64,000 bases of DNA from Kalmusia sp. IMI 367209 (lineage: Eukaryota; Ascomycota; Dothideomycetes; Pleosporales; Didymosphaeriaceae): the NCBI GenBank assembly GCA_027946365.1, contig JAPEUQ010000006.1, positions 248,001 through 312,000 of the forward strand. Direction: 5' to 3'. Made by a program: the position numbers and the translations under genes. Of this stretch, positions 14,385-25,251 are shown piece after piece (positions within the stretch are counted from its first letter, which is position 1; each line of letters begins with the position of its first letter). The notes below the pieces were generated by a model. The model saw only the letters and a list, made by a program, of their open reading frames with translations, did not search any database and was not told the DNA's origin.

Positions 14385-15002
14385 ATGGAATCAGACATCG
14401 GTTTCAAGGTCGCCTTTGATGAAGCGCACAAAGGCGGCGAAGAGGGTGGCGTGCCGATTGGGGCTGCGCTTGTGAGTGCTGACGGACAGGTGATTGGACA
14501 AGGCCACAACATGCGCATCCAAAAGGGCAGTGCCACTCTTCACGTACGTTGCCCATTACACGTGTGCTGCTTTAAATCTGCTGAGCCTGACATTGCTTAG
14601 GCCGAAATATCGTGTCTGGAGAATGCTGGGCGGCTGCCAGCATCCGTATACCATGGCGCTACCATGTACACGACGCTATCCCCTTGTGATATGTGCACTG
14701 GAGCCTGTGTTATGTACAAGGTCAAACGAGTCGTTATTGGTATGACATGCTCTAAAACCTGTGGTCACGGTGAGGTTTGTTAATGACACCAGGCGAGAAC
14801 AAGAACTTTGTTGGAGGTGAAGAGTACCTGAAACAGAAAGGTATCGAAGTGGTCGTGCTTCACAACAAAGACCTGCAGACCCTAATGAAGAAGTTCATCA
14901 AAGAGCACCCCGAAGAGTGGTGAGTCACGACAGCACCGTGTGGGCAAAGGACTGACGCTAACGACCTTTAGGTACGAAGATATCGGTGAAGAAGACAAAT
15001 GA
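14385..15002 (+). CDS. FCY1: Cytosine deaminase
   Basis: Zinc enzyme of pyrimidine salvage converting cytosine to uracil. Exons 14385..14543, 14601..14739, 14793..14919, 14972..15002; 151 residues, close to yeast Fcy1 (158). The zinc site is complete: HAE, with intron 1 falling between H and A (ATLH | AEISCLENAGR), and SPCDMCTGAC supplying the two cysteines and the proton-relay region. N-terminus GGVPIGAALVSADG is typical of the cytidine/deoxycytidylate deaminase fold. The last exon encodes only YEDIGEEDK, the family's acidic C-terminus. The start at 14385 gives MESDIGFKVAFDEA. The gene is tail-to-tail with HEM12; only 44 bp separate the two stops, so the 3' UTRs must overlap. Confidence 0.95.
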
Positions 15003-15046
15003 TGCGCAAGCATACGTATGTTGGTATCGTGTTCTTGTAGAAGCGC

Positions 15047-16343
15047 CTATGACACGGTATATTTATGGATTTCTTCGAAAAAGAACTTTAGATCGTCGGG
15101 TTTCACGAATGGCGTGATGCCTATTCATTGTTAGCTCGCGTAATCGCATGAGAGAATGAAGCATACCGTGACCGAGGTTAGCGATCCAGCCCTGTTTGCC
15201 TCCGCCAAAGCCAGCGACCATCCCCTTGACAACACCCGTGATGGCTTCGCGCCCGCCATATAATACGCCAGGATCTGCATTACCTTGCAAAGTCTTGCCT
15301 TTGGCCCGCGCAACCTTGTACGCCTCGGCCGGATCATGCAGCCAATCTAGGCCAACGACATCGTAATTGGTGTTGCATAGGTCTTCCAGCGCGTACCATG
15401 CGCCTTTTGCGAACACTGTCATAGGGACGCGTTCGAGCCCGAGCTCTGCCAGTCGCTTTGGCACGTTGTCGGCGATGTATGTGAGGTAAGGAAGAGAAAA
15501 GCTCTTGAAGGAGGAAGGAGAGAGCTCGCCAGCCCACGAGTCGAATACCTGTAGCATCTACACGGTGTAAGCATGTGTTCCTGACCGAAGCGCTTGATCA
15601 TACCTGGGCGCCGGCCTGGACTTGCAAGGCCAAATATTCGACGCAGAGCTCCGCAATTTTCTGCAACAGTGCCTTACTCTCTTCTCCGTGCTTGAAGACC
15701 CACGTCTTTGACTGGATGAACAACTTCGTCCCTCCTCCTTCCACCATGTAGCATAGTAGGGTCCACGGAGCTCCGCAAAAGCCAATCAATGGCACCCGAC
15801 CTGCTAACTTTTGTCTTGTGAGCGTGATGGCTTTGTACACGTAGTCCAACGCCTCTTTGACGTCTACTTTGCGATCCATGACTTCCTGGTACTGCTTATC
15901 ATCCGGGCCTGTCAGCGGCTCTGGAAAATGGGGTCCCTTCTTGTCCACCATTATGACCTCCATGCCCATGGCCTGCGGTATTACCAAGATATCCGAGAAA
16001 ATGATGGCGGCGTCGATGAGCCCCGCATACCGTTCGATGGGTTGGAGGGTGAGCGTCGAGGCGATTTCGGGTGACCGACAGCACTCGAAGAAGTCATGAG
16101 TGCCTTTCGCTTCGTGATATTCAGGGAGATATCGTCCGGCTAGAGAGGTATCAGCTTGGCTCCTCTCACAACGGATAGCACGATGTTCACCTTGACGCAT
16201 TACCCACATGGGCGGGCGCTCCACCTTTTCACCTGCCCAATTGATTAGATCAAACCAAGAATAGGGACCGAATGACGGGTAAGTATACCTCTCGCAGTCC
16301 GCAATATCAGGTCATTTTTGAGAGGCTCGAATGGGGGAGCCAT
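15047..16343 (-). CDS. HEM12: Uroporphyrinogen decarboxylase
   Basis: Heme-pathway enzyme that removes four carboxyl groups from uroporphyrinogen III to give coproporphyrinogen III, in the cytosol. Exons in coding order: 16343..16289, 16232..16191, 16139..15604, 15557..15167, 15120..15047; introns are 46-56 nt; 365 residues (yeast 362). Signature 1, [16 protein letters not shown], is assembled across exons 2 and 3; signature 2, [10 protein letters not shown], is in exon 3. The catalytic Asp region [14 protein letters not shown] and the C-terminal [11 protein letters not shown] are present, the latter spanning the last intron. The gene is head-to-head with MSH1 across 199 bp and tail-to-tail with FCY1. 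Confidence 0.96.
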
Positions 16344-16542
16344 TTTTGTAATATAGAGGAAGGAAGCGTTGGCAAGGTGTTAAGCTTTCTGCTTCGCAAC
16401 TGCCCCGCGTACCGCGTTCCGAGGTTGAGCTAGCTCCATCTGGATAAGTGCTTGCAGGGACCAGCAAACAGCACTCGCCATTTAATCGCATCTTCTGTAT
16501 TCCAAGTGTTTGTCTATCTCAATTTCTTCGTGGTGAAGGACG
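16344..16542. promoter_or_regulatory. Compact bidirectional promoter of HEM12 and MSH1
   Basis: Only 199 bp lie between the two start codons, so both 5' UTRs and both core promoters are inside. No clear TATA box is visible in either direction, as expected for housekeeping genes. Co-regulation is possible but unproven. Confidence 0.6.
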
Positions 16543-19500
16543 ATGCTTGCAAGGTCTGCTCGGCCTGCTGTTCACCACCTTGATCGCAGTCTATCAACTT
16601 TGAATAGACTCTCGCATCGAGTTTATGCAAGCTCATCCCTTTCCCTAAGCGTTACGCGCCCGCCACACGCTTCACGTGCTCGTAATACGCCACTACTGCA
16701 ATGGCATCATGTTACGCACATCCGAGGAGCAAAGAAGAAAGCCACTGTTAGCCTCGATGAGCTTCCACAAGGAGCTATTGATGGCCTTCCACTCCCGCCT
16801 CAGGATGAGGAGCCAGACTATCCCCCGTTGCTGCAGCAAGTGCGGAACAATATGCTTAAATTTAGCCATTGCGTGCTGCTAACGAGAGTGGGTGGCTTCT
16901 ACGAGGTAGGTGTGGTTCCCTTGTGTTAGACTATAGCTAAAAAGCCTAGTTATACTTCGAGCACGCTGATGAATTTGCGCCACTTTTGAACATCAAGAAA
17001 TCAAGGAGGAAAGCTTCCAAGGGAAGCAAAAGGCCCGCTGTACCAATGGTGAGTGGAAATATGAGCTGCAAGCTCCACAGCCCTAACCTTTACAGGCTGG
17101 GTTTCCTACCTACCAGTTAGAACGCTACCTCAAGATCCTGGTGCAAGATCTGAATAAGCACGTCGCAATCTGTGACGAATTTCTAAACGACGTCCCCACA
17201 AGAGCCAAAGGTGAACCACAATACACGAGGCGAGTCTCACGTATCGTCACTCCAGGAACGCTCATCGATGAGCATTTCATGGATCCTTGGGAGAACAATT
17301 ACCTCCTGAGCATCCATGTCGACCCAGAAGCGTTGAAAGAGAAGGCTGTCAAAGTGAGTCCTGGGAGTTCCAACGTCTCATCCGTGCTCAATTTACCACG
17401 GACTGAAGTCGGTCTTGCGTGGATTGACTTATCGAGTGGGAATTTTCTAACGCAAAGCACGGACATTGCTTCTCTGCCCTCCGCAATAGCCCGCATAAGG
17501 CCTCGAGAGATTGTTCTTGATAGTGTCTTTGAAGAGGACCAAAACTCTCAGATCGTATCGATTCTGAAGGAAGATGGCCACATTATCACCTTCCAAGAGC
17601 CCGCTACACAGCCTTTGATTATAGCAGATTGGATACCGATGTTAGCTGATGCAGTCGACCATTTTGACTCGGCAAACTTCAGCCCGGGAGAAGTGGCTGC
17701 AGGAGGATCTCTACTTTATTACGTTAAGCATCAGCTGCTTGGTTCGAGGACACGTCTGCAATCCCCAGTCCGGCATCAGGCGGACGACCATGTGAGCATT
17801 GACAGAATCAGTTTAAGAGCGCTTGAGATCAGGAGTACCATACGCGACGGGTCACAGCAAGGTAGCTTACTACATGCGCTCAAGAAAACGGTGACGAAGA
17901 GTGGTACCCGCCTTTTGACAGAGCGGCTTGGTAAGTCCTATGTCGCCATGCCGCAATATGATACTAATTAATGCAGCGGCGCCTTCAATGTCTCTATCTA
18001 CGATTAATGGGAGGCTGGACCTGGTTGAAGAAATGATTGAATATCCTCAACTTCGGCAGGATATAATGAACTTATTAGGGCAGACTTTCGACTCCCTTCG
18101 GCTGGTCACCAAGTTCACAGTCGGTCGTGGCGACGCTGACGATCTTATGGAATTATCGAAAACAATCACCACCACAGCAGATGTCGTCAATACGCTTAAA
18201 GACCACATTGCGTCAAGAAATTCTATCCCGATCGATGCGGAAAACCAAGCCACAGAAATGCGAAGAAGGCAATGCCTCCCAACGCTGCAAAAACGTTTCG
18301 AGCTGAAAGAGCCGCTCGAACTAGCCCGGCGTATTCAAGACACTATTGACGAAGACGGGTTGTCCGAGTATCATCGGCTAGAAAACGACCAGGCTGCTGA
18401 TATGGAAGAACTCGCTCAAGATGTTCTGAGACGAGAAGCTGGTGAGGAAGACTTAAAGGAAATGCCCAAACGCATCCAACCAAAGCCTCACATGATCGCC
18501 CCCAGCTTCAAGAGTGCAACAGATGGTCGTGAAGATATATGGATTATGAAACGAAAGGCCAGCAAGATTCTAGCGCGGTTGCATGATACCTTAGATGGTC
18601 TAATTGAAAGCAAGGCCAGGTTAGAGCAACGCTTGCGCAAAGAAATGAGTGCCGACAGTCTTTGCCTGAAGTGGACACCTAATCTGGCGCACATTGCACA
18701 CGTCAAAGGCAAGGATGTCCGCCGAGTCACCGTTCACTACCCCAAAAGCGTGAGCAGCAGCAAATCGACTCGGTCTTTCCAAGTACCAGAGTGGACACGA
18801 CTGGGTGCTCAGATAGACGACGCACGATTTCATATCCGTAATGAGGAGCAGCGTGTTTTGACTGATCTTCGAGAAGGTGTAGTACGGAATCTGGTAAAGC
18901 TACGGCGAAATGCAGCTGTCTTAGATGAGCTTGATGTAGCCTGTGCTTTCGCAGTACTTGCAGTCGAAAAGGATTTCGTGCGTCCTATTCTCAATACTGG
19001 TGCGTCTCATCATATTGTTGGTGGCCGACACCCAGTGGTCGAAGCCGGCCTTGGGAGCCAAGGTCGGAAATTTGCACCGAATGACTGTCTCCTTGGAGAA
19101 GAAGAACGAATATGGCTTATAACAGGGCCAAATATGGCAGGGAAGAGTACATATCTGCGACAAAATGCACTTATCTCAATTCTTGCTCAAACAGGCTCTT
19201 TTGTGCCTGCAGAGTATGCCGAGATTGGGCTCGTGGACAAAATCTTCAGTCGCGTGGGCTCCGCCGACAACTTATACCAAGATCAATCCACCTTCATGGT
19301 CGAAATGCTTGAGACTGCACAAATTCTCAAAGAAGCTACGCCACGCTCGTTCGTCATTATGGATGAAGTCGGCCGGGGAACGACTCCCGAAGATGGTATC
19401 GCCGTGGGGTACGCCTGTCTCCATCATCTTTACCATGTCAATCGGTCTCGGACTCTATTTGCTACACATTTTCACGCACTTACAGACATGACAAAAGACT

Positions 19501-19733
19501 TCGAGAGATTGGGTTGTTATTGCAACGACGTAGCCGAAGAGTCGGATGGGAGGTTCTCATATGTACATCGACTCCGCAAAGGGGTCAATCGACAGAGCCA
19601 TGCGCTGAAGGTGGCTAGAGTGGCAGGTATTCCCGAGGACGCAATTGCAGTTGCGGCACAAGTACTGCGCAAATTGAAGCGACAAGCTCCACAAATGGAA
19701 GTAGGGGCCAACGTAAACTCCCAACCACTATAA
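16543..19733 (+). CDS. MSH1: Mitochondrial DNA mismatch repair ATPase (MutS homologue)
   Basis: Binds mismatches in mitochondrial DNA and protects the mitochondrial genome. Exons 16543..16905, 16950..17048, 17096..17930, 17977..19733; introns are 44-47 nt; 1017 residues. The N-terminus is Arg/Ser/His-rich and almost free of acidic residues (MLARSARPAVHHLDRSLST), as in a mitochondrial presequence. Mismatch-recognition domain I carries the F-x-E motif in TRVGGFYE, split from LYFEHADEFAPLLN by intron 1. Connector, lever (residues about 450-750) and clamp regions follow. The ATPase domain has Walker A TGPNMAGKSTYLRQ, the motif SRVGSADNLYQDQSTFMVEM, Walker B VIMDEVGRGTTPEDG and the helix-turn-helix tail VARVAGIPEDAI. 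All key residues look intact. Confidence 0.95.
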
Positions 19734-19872
19734 GCTACAACTGCGTAGTCTTCTTCGATCATTACTGCAACGGATCGGTTTAGACGATTGGCCCATTACT
19801 GCCGCCCAATACCTTATCCTTCGCTTTTGGCTCCTTCGTCTACTATCGTTATCGTGCGTCAAAATGGGCTAG

Positions 19873-20697
19873 GATCCAGATTTTTTCGGCGGCGTTGACG
19901 GCGACGGATCACGGTGGCGGCAGTGTGCCCTTGGCTCTACGCGAGCCCTCCGTATCGATACTTCATCACAACCATCAACACGCCAGACGACATCGATTCT
20001 ACAAACCGGCCCCATTGATCGTCGCCAAAATGTTGCGACCTTTGCCGCCCTAGATCGCATTGATAACCCACAAACACGCTTGCTGAAGAATAGAACATCA
20101 TCACAACTCAGAGCGCTTATCCATCCACCTAACCTCACAGCGCCTAAAACTCTTATACCAGGCCTCAGAGACCATGCACTCCCAGACCCAACGCATACAA
20201 AGCCCGCATTACAGCGGCCGATCAAAACTCAGGCATCCGAGCAGCCACCATATCGATTGGTGGTTCGAAACCAACGACGCGTCCAACTGCCTAATCGACT
20301 AGCCGTATCTCAAGAATGGCCTCCTCGAATAGCCAGGAAATTACCCAATTTTCAATCAATTCACAACCCCTGGCCATGCATCCTCTGCTATAAACTTGAG
20401 GCCTGCCATGGCCACCCCGACCTCGGTTCTAATCTACGTCCAGACCCGGAAACAATGCCGTGGCACTCCGATATTGAGCATGACAAGCTATTGTGCCTGA
20501 TTTGTTGCTGTACAGACCAAGGCTGCCCGCTTTATGGCGTGTGTCCACCCCCTTACCATAACAGCCGTACATCTCGCGATAGTGGAAAGCAGAGCACTGG
20601 ATATGGCTACGATGAGGAGGTAAAAGGGCGGAAAGTGCGGTTTCTGGATGACGAATCGTGGCAGAGATGTGAAGCTTGGCTAGATGGTGTTGTGTAG
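19873..20697 (+). CDS. Hypothetical Cys/Pro-rich protein, start unresolved
   Basis: An open frame of 274 codons after a TAG at 19870, without an early ATG; the only ATG in frame is at 20455, which would give an 80-residue protein. I recognise no family. The C-terminal half has a cysteine cluster that could bind metal: CILCYKLEACHGH, then CLICCCTDQGCPLYGVC, and ends VRFLDDESWQRCEAWLDGVV. The N-terminal half is rich in Arg, Pro and Thr and looks disordered. If real, the protein begins with an upstream exon spliced to an acceptor such as the ccag ending near 19878, or starts at 20455. It follows MSH1 in the same direction. The length of open frame in GC-moderate DNA and the Cys spacing argue for coding. 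Confidence 0.4.
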   Translation, partial: DPDFFGGVDGDGSRWRQCALGSTRALRIDTSSQPSTRQTTSILQTGPIDRRQNVATFAALDRIDNPQTRLLKNRTSSQLRALIHPPNLTAPKTLIPGLRDHALPDPTHTKPALQRPIKTQASEQPPYRLVVRNQRRVQLPNRLAVSQEWPPRIARKLPNFQSIHNPWPCILCYKLEACHGHPDLGSNLRPDPETMPWHSDIEHDKLLCLICCCTDQGCPLYGVCPPPYHNSRTSRDSGKQSTGYGYDEEVKGRKVRFLDDESWQRCEAWLDGVV

Positions 20698-21455
20698 GGG
20701 ACGAAGAAAGAGGTGGAGGGTTTTTCGCTGAGTTGCTGCTTTGTACTTTTGAATGATTGTCTTCAGGGTTTAGCGGGATAGAAAGGAGCAATCTCTGCTC
20801 GATTGATTGATTGAAATCGAACAGCTTCACTATGAAGTAGAACAAACAGTATATCCGTTATATGTTGGTAGTGCTCACTGTTGAACGTGTGATATCCTGT
20901 AGATTCACTATGTATATATCTAGTGCTTAGTAAGTATTGCTTACTGATGTAATAGCACGCATGTCATAATTCGGATCTAAAAACCACCAGCTAGAGATGG
21001 CTCCGCACCCATTCTCACGCCAAGAAACATCATTCATCTTCCCGGAACAGTTACGTATGCTTATATTCATGCATATATCGTGTTGAGGGCATTCTTTACT
21101 CTCATTAAAGTGAGTCATCGTTGTTATAACCATACATTCTAATACATTGCGGAGCATTTGGGACTCTCGACCGGAACTACATGCACGTCTCTCCCCGAGT
21201 TCTCAGCAATTGAAACACCTGTGAAGCCTAGTCAAAGAATGGCAGAGCCCTTACTCCGATACTTGAGATCTACGCCTACAAATGGTTGCGTTTATCACTG
21301 TATTGATCCGGTGTATTATCCTTTCACTCAACAGCTGGTTGCAACTACAGCAATGTGATAACTCCGTTATCGACGCACCCAACTTCATAGTTCAGAATAA
21401 CAAGATAGATTTACGAACGATATGAGACACACTATACCAGATCTAACTTATAGAG
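20698..21455. other. Intergenic
   Basis: AT-rich 750 bp holding the 3' flanks of the orphan ORF and of the convergent carboxypeptidase gene. No gene, repeat or RNA was recognised. Confidence 0.5.
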
Positions 21456-23615
21456 CTAAGGCGCTGTCACAATAAAGTCGCGAACCACCGCCGTTCCATT
21501 GGCCAAAGCCTGAAGTTGTTCGGCCGTACATGTAAAGGGAGCATCCCAGGTGTAGCACTCGTTTTCTGGAGCCCCAGGCAGTACATTTTTGATTTCAAAG
21601 CTGCTTTCGGGTCCTTCAGAGCTATACGACGCGTTACTCACATCGATCATGCCCGTTGCAACGTCTTTATTGAACATCACACGATCAAATATCTTTGAGA
21701 CGGTTTCAGGTTGGAAAGCACCTGCTGCGTGGCCAGCATCGAATACTCTCGAGAAAGATATGCCGCCGTATTGTCGGACCACCCCACCTTGGTATGTAGA
21801 GTTGGTATCGATAGAAGAGTAGCCTGCTGCGCGGAAGTTGGAGCTTGATTGATGTTCCATTGCGAGGCTGATTGCTTCGCCTCCGAGCCCTACTATCCAT
21901 TAGATCACAGAAAGTTTGGAGTTAAAGAGCAAAAAAAGATTAAGGAACTCACAGTTGCATCTGTAATCGCGGTCACCGTAGACCAAAGCGATTTTGATGC
22001 CGCTCTGAGCGACGTAGTTGATAGTATCAATAGTCACTCGGACGGCATCCCCGGTTTCGCCAAAGAACTTATTGACGATATTGTTGCTGCTGATGGTGAA
22101 GTTGACCTGCACTCCGAGATCTTTTTGTACCCATTCCTGATTTAAGAAGCCGATGATATAATTTGGAGGAAAAACGGATAAGGTCGGTCGAGAGATATCG
22201 AATGCGTTGCGCTATGACCAGGTTCGTTAATCATTACATTATCATGAAAGGCATGATCGAGGGAAACTTACACCTGAGGTTTCCGTGTACGCGCCTTGTA
22301 CAAATTGGAAGCAGAACTGCGTTGCTGTTGCGCAAGCTTCGTTTATAGTTGCATTTGTGCCTGTATTTTCAGGGTCTGCCGTTGCGAATGCTCGACACTG
22401 GTCAATAAGATCGTTGCACCCACCGTCCATGGTCAAATTAGTTAGTGCCTGCTGATATGCATCCTCAGGTATGGTTTGTAGTCCGTAGGTATTGTTGGTC
22501 GCCATTTGTAGATAGAAAGGACTTTCGATCTTTGCGTCGATACACCCATTAATGATTCCGAGAGTGTCAAGATGTATAGGCGTGATGCTTCGCAGGGGCG
22601 AGGTCAGGGTACCGTCGCGCATCTTACGATTTTGGGATTCAAGATGGGCCATCAGTCCCGGACCCCAGTGGCCACCGTACTGTTCAATGTAAGCATGACT
22701 TCCAAAAAGTTAAAGGTATGGGGCAGGAGCGCACTGAGACCGACCAGAGGCTGACTCTATCATCCGATGATTGGTACTCGGGAAATTCCTGCAGCCAAAT
22801 TTGCGTAAACTCCCACAGTACCTTCGCGGCATTTGCTGTAGTATTGGGAAATGCGTCGATGTTCTGCGACGGTAGCAGCCCTTTTACGAACGTATTGTTT
22901 GTTTGAATTGCATCAAAACTTCCGTTGACCGGTGTGACTGATCCATCCAGTAGATCTAACGTACTAAAGACTAACTCATCGAATGAGTAGCCTACTTGCA
23001 CAGGCTGGTCAACGTACAACATATTCACATTGTTGTTCCATGACCTAGAATTTGATGTTCAATGAGCGCAAGCACAATATGTATCAAGTTATGGGAAAGG
23101 CTCACCAAGGATTGCTCGAGGTACTATTTGAGTCACCGTTAATAGTACAAGGACCGTTCTCAGCGGTCACTCCCCCGAGCGCTGTTGTGCCGGGCCCACC
23201 ACCCAGGTAAAGTGCAAGAGGGGCATTTTCAGGATTGTTTCGAGATTCTGTATTTTTCAGTCAAGGTTGGTTGATACTTGGGCTTACACCTGATAGGCTT
23301 ACCGATGTACCAAAAGAACAAGCTTGTGTTGTAGCTCGCTGCTCCCTCAGCTCCTTCCAGGAGCGAGGCGGGTAGATGGATGTAGCCGCTAAAAGACCGC
23401 ACGCCGGGGGTCGCCTCACAGACGCATGTCTACGGTACTTTAGCATCTACTTTAACAGGCTCGGGGTCTTTGAATCACACCTCTTTGTAGGAGATCACAG
23501 CTCCGGGCGCCACACGTGACTCGATACGTTGATGGACAATTTGGCTTTCTACAGCTACGCAGAGAGAAAAGCAGAACAGAAAGCGAGGAAGATGGCAAAA
23601 GTCGAGGAAAACATT
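21456..23615 (-). CDS. Secreted serine carboxypeptidase (peptidase family S10)
   Basis: Predicted vacuolar or extracellular enzyme removing C-terminal residues from peptides. Exons in coding order: 23615..23481, 23429..23303, 23247..23106, 23044..22735, 22679..22272, 22211..21953, 21892..21456; introns are 51-61 nt; 605 residues. Residues 1-20 form a signal peptide (MFSSTFAIFLAFCSAFSLCVA). Landmarks: VCEATPGVRSFSGYIHL, LALYLGGGPG (oxyanion loop), NMLYVDQPVQVGYS, nucleophile in SLWSVSYGGHWGPG, Asp in VYGDRDYRCN, His in DAGHAAGAFQPE. The triad is therefore present, but the residue before the Ser is Val where the family has Glu (ESYGG), and an intron (22680..22734, donor GTGCGC) separates Ser from Tyr. 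Many NxS/T sites suggest glycosylation. Confidence 0.9.
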
Positions 23616-24376
23616 TAGGAAGTGGTAGACGTTGAGTGAGATCACCATGATCGCTTTCCAAGGTGATGAGCCCTACTTTATAACGAGCGTGAAATTTGTA
23701 GCACAAGTCGAAGCTCACATTGGTGCATGCACTTGGTGGCCTTGGAACTCCATCCTGAGCTTCCCCTGCTCTCCCCGAGTTGTTACATTGCAATTGGGGC
23801 AGTATTAGAATAGGTCAGCTAGGCCCAGTCGGGGTCTATGGGCAGATTGATTGGCCTGCTCGGCTGAGCTATCTACAAGAGGCAATCGTTCGTTGCGCGT
23901 ACATCTGAGGCTCTGTTCAAGGCTGTAAAGCTTGGGGTCTACGGAACTACGAAGCGAAACCAGAATAATTTTGCACCACTCACGAGAATAAGCACAAGCT
24001 AACCTAATTGGGGATTTGGGACAACACGATTGGCTCACTCGTCTAATGCCGTTTTGAAATTAGGTCCGAAGCGTTGTGAATGTTCACGCCCCCTGAAATT
24101 CAGCACATGCAATGAATGGGTCGTGGAATGCCATGTTCTTGGCATGAGTCTTTTGAAGTTTCAACATTCTACACAGCATTGATTCGTCCATATGCTTGAT
24201 TTCGTCCGACCGTGACACACGGCAATGGACTTGCCAACCGCCCTGATAATCTCGATCTCCGCATTCAAAATGCCCAAAACCCACAGATACGATCCCATCT
24301 TCCGTGCACTTCATCAGCACCTGTTACATCTTGACCTCGTCCGTTTATCCACAAGGCGGAATACTTGTCCGTCGAG
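23616..24376. other. Promoter flank and unassigned DNA
   Basis: Contains the promoter of the carboxypeptidase. From about 24080 there is a minus-strand open stretch (24084..24320) that may be the far 3' remnant of the F-box-like relic upstream of it. No confident gene. Confidence 0.4.
23676..23683 (-). promoter_or_regulatory. TATA box of the carboxypeptidase gene
   Basis: TTATAAAG on the minus strand, about 61-68 bp upstream of the ATG at 23615. An upstream ATG at 23649, out of frame with the main start, lies between; it would open an overlapping upstream frame if transcription begins that far up. Confidence 0.5.
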
Positions 24377-25251
24377 CTAGAGGTACTTAGAAATCGCCTT
24401 GTGTCGAGGTGGAGCGCCGTCCTCATACCATTCCTCTGACGACTCCAGAGTCATCAGGATCGAGACGTGCGCATTTATTCCTTCAAGATGCGCTAGACAA
24501 TTCCTCAATCTAACCATTGCCACATCGTCCCCTATACCACGGCCGACCTTCTCAAGGTGGGCACGGTTCCAATCACAAGACATCCACACGTGGACGTGCT
24601 TTAGATTGGGAAGGCCACCCATGGATATATCCTCTTCAAGCCAACTCGATATGCCAATACGACCGCGCAACTGCGAGATGTTGAAGCCTCTCATATTCCC
24701 CCGGAGTAGGATGGAAGTGATGCACCTACGCTTGATAGACGGTGAGTTTCCGAGCTAACTGCTTATATCTTATAACAGTCCACGAATGGCGAAGGTACTA
24801 AGTTTTGCAACGAGGTCGACAGTATCCGCGTGCATTCGTTGGCAGACATGTGTGAGGCTAAATGCGTTCTTTTGTTTGTTGCGCATCTAATACGGGCCGA
24901 TCGCGACTTTCTTGACATGCATGGTTCCAATGTGTGGTATGCGGTTTCGGTACAATCCTCTTTTCTGATCAGGACTCAATTGTAAAGGGTTTTCATTGTC
25001 AATTTCCCAGGTGGGTGTCTCGATGACATACTCGTGAATCTTCAGCCTAAGCTCAGTTGGAAGACGTAGGAAAAGCGACTCTGTTTGATTAGTTTGTGCA
25101 CTATGCGTCGTCAATAAGTGATGCTGTTGTGCTAGGATATACCACCACGCATGAAATTGATTCACATAAGATAGCAGGTGGCCTCACTCCCGCGCCGCCT
25201 TTCGAGCTGGTACATATACTGGGCGAATTTACCAATAGTGGGTAGCGACAT
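24377..25251 (-). pseudogene. F-box-like (LRLPTELR-type) gene relic
   Basis: A plausible 5' part can be spliced: exon 1 25251..25188 (MSLPTIGKFAQYMYQLERRR), intron 25081..25187 (GTGAGG donor, CTAAT branch, CAG acceptor), exon 2 from 25080. Exon 2 begins with the F-box-like motif common in dothideomycetes, LFLRLPTELRLKIHEYV, and hits a TAG at 24887. The same frame then resumes with typical text (NAFSLTHVCQRMHADTVDL) to a second stop near 24778, and another frame downstream (24694..24377) reads GGLPNLKHVHVWMSCDW. As it stands only an 85-residue protein could be made. Either a recently decayed gene or a short truncated product. Confidence 0.5.
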
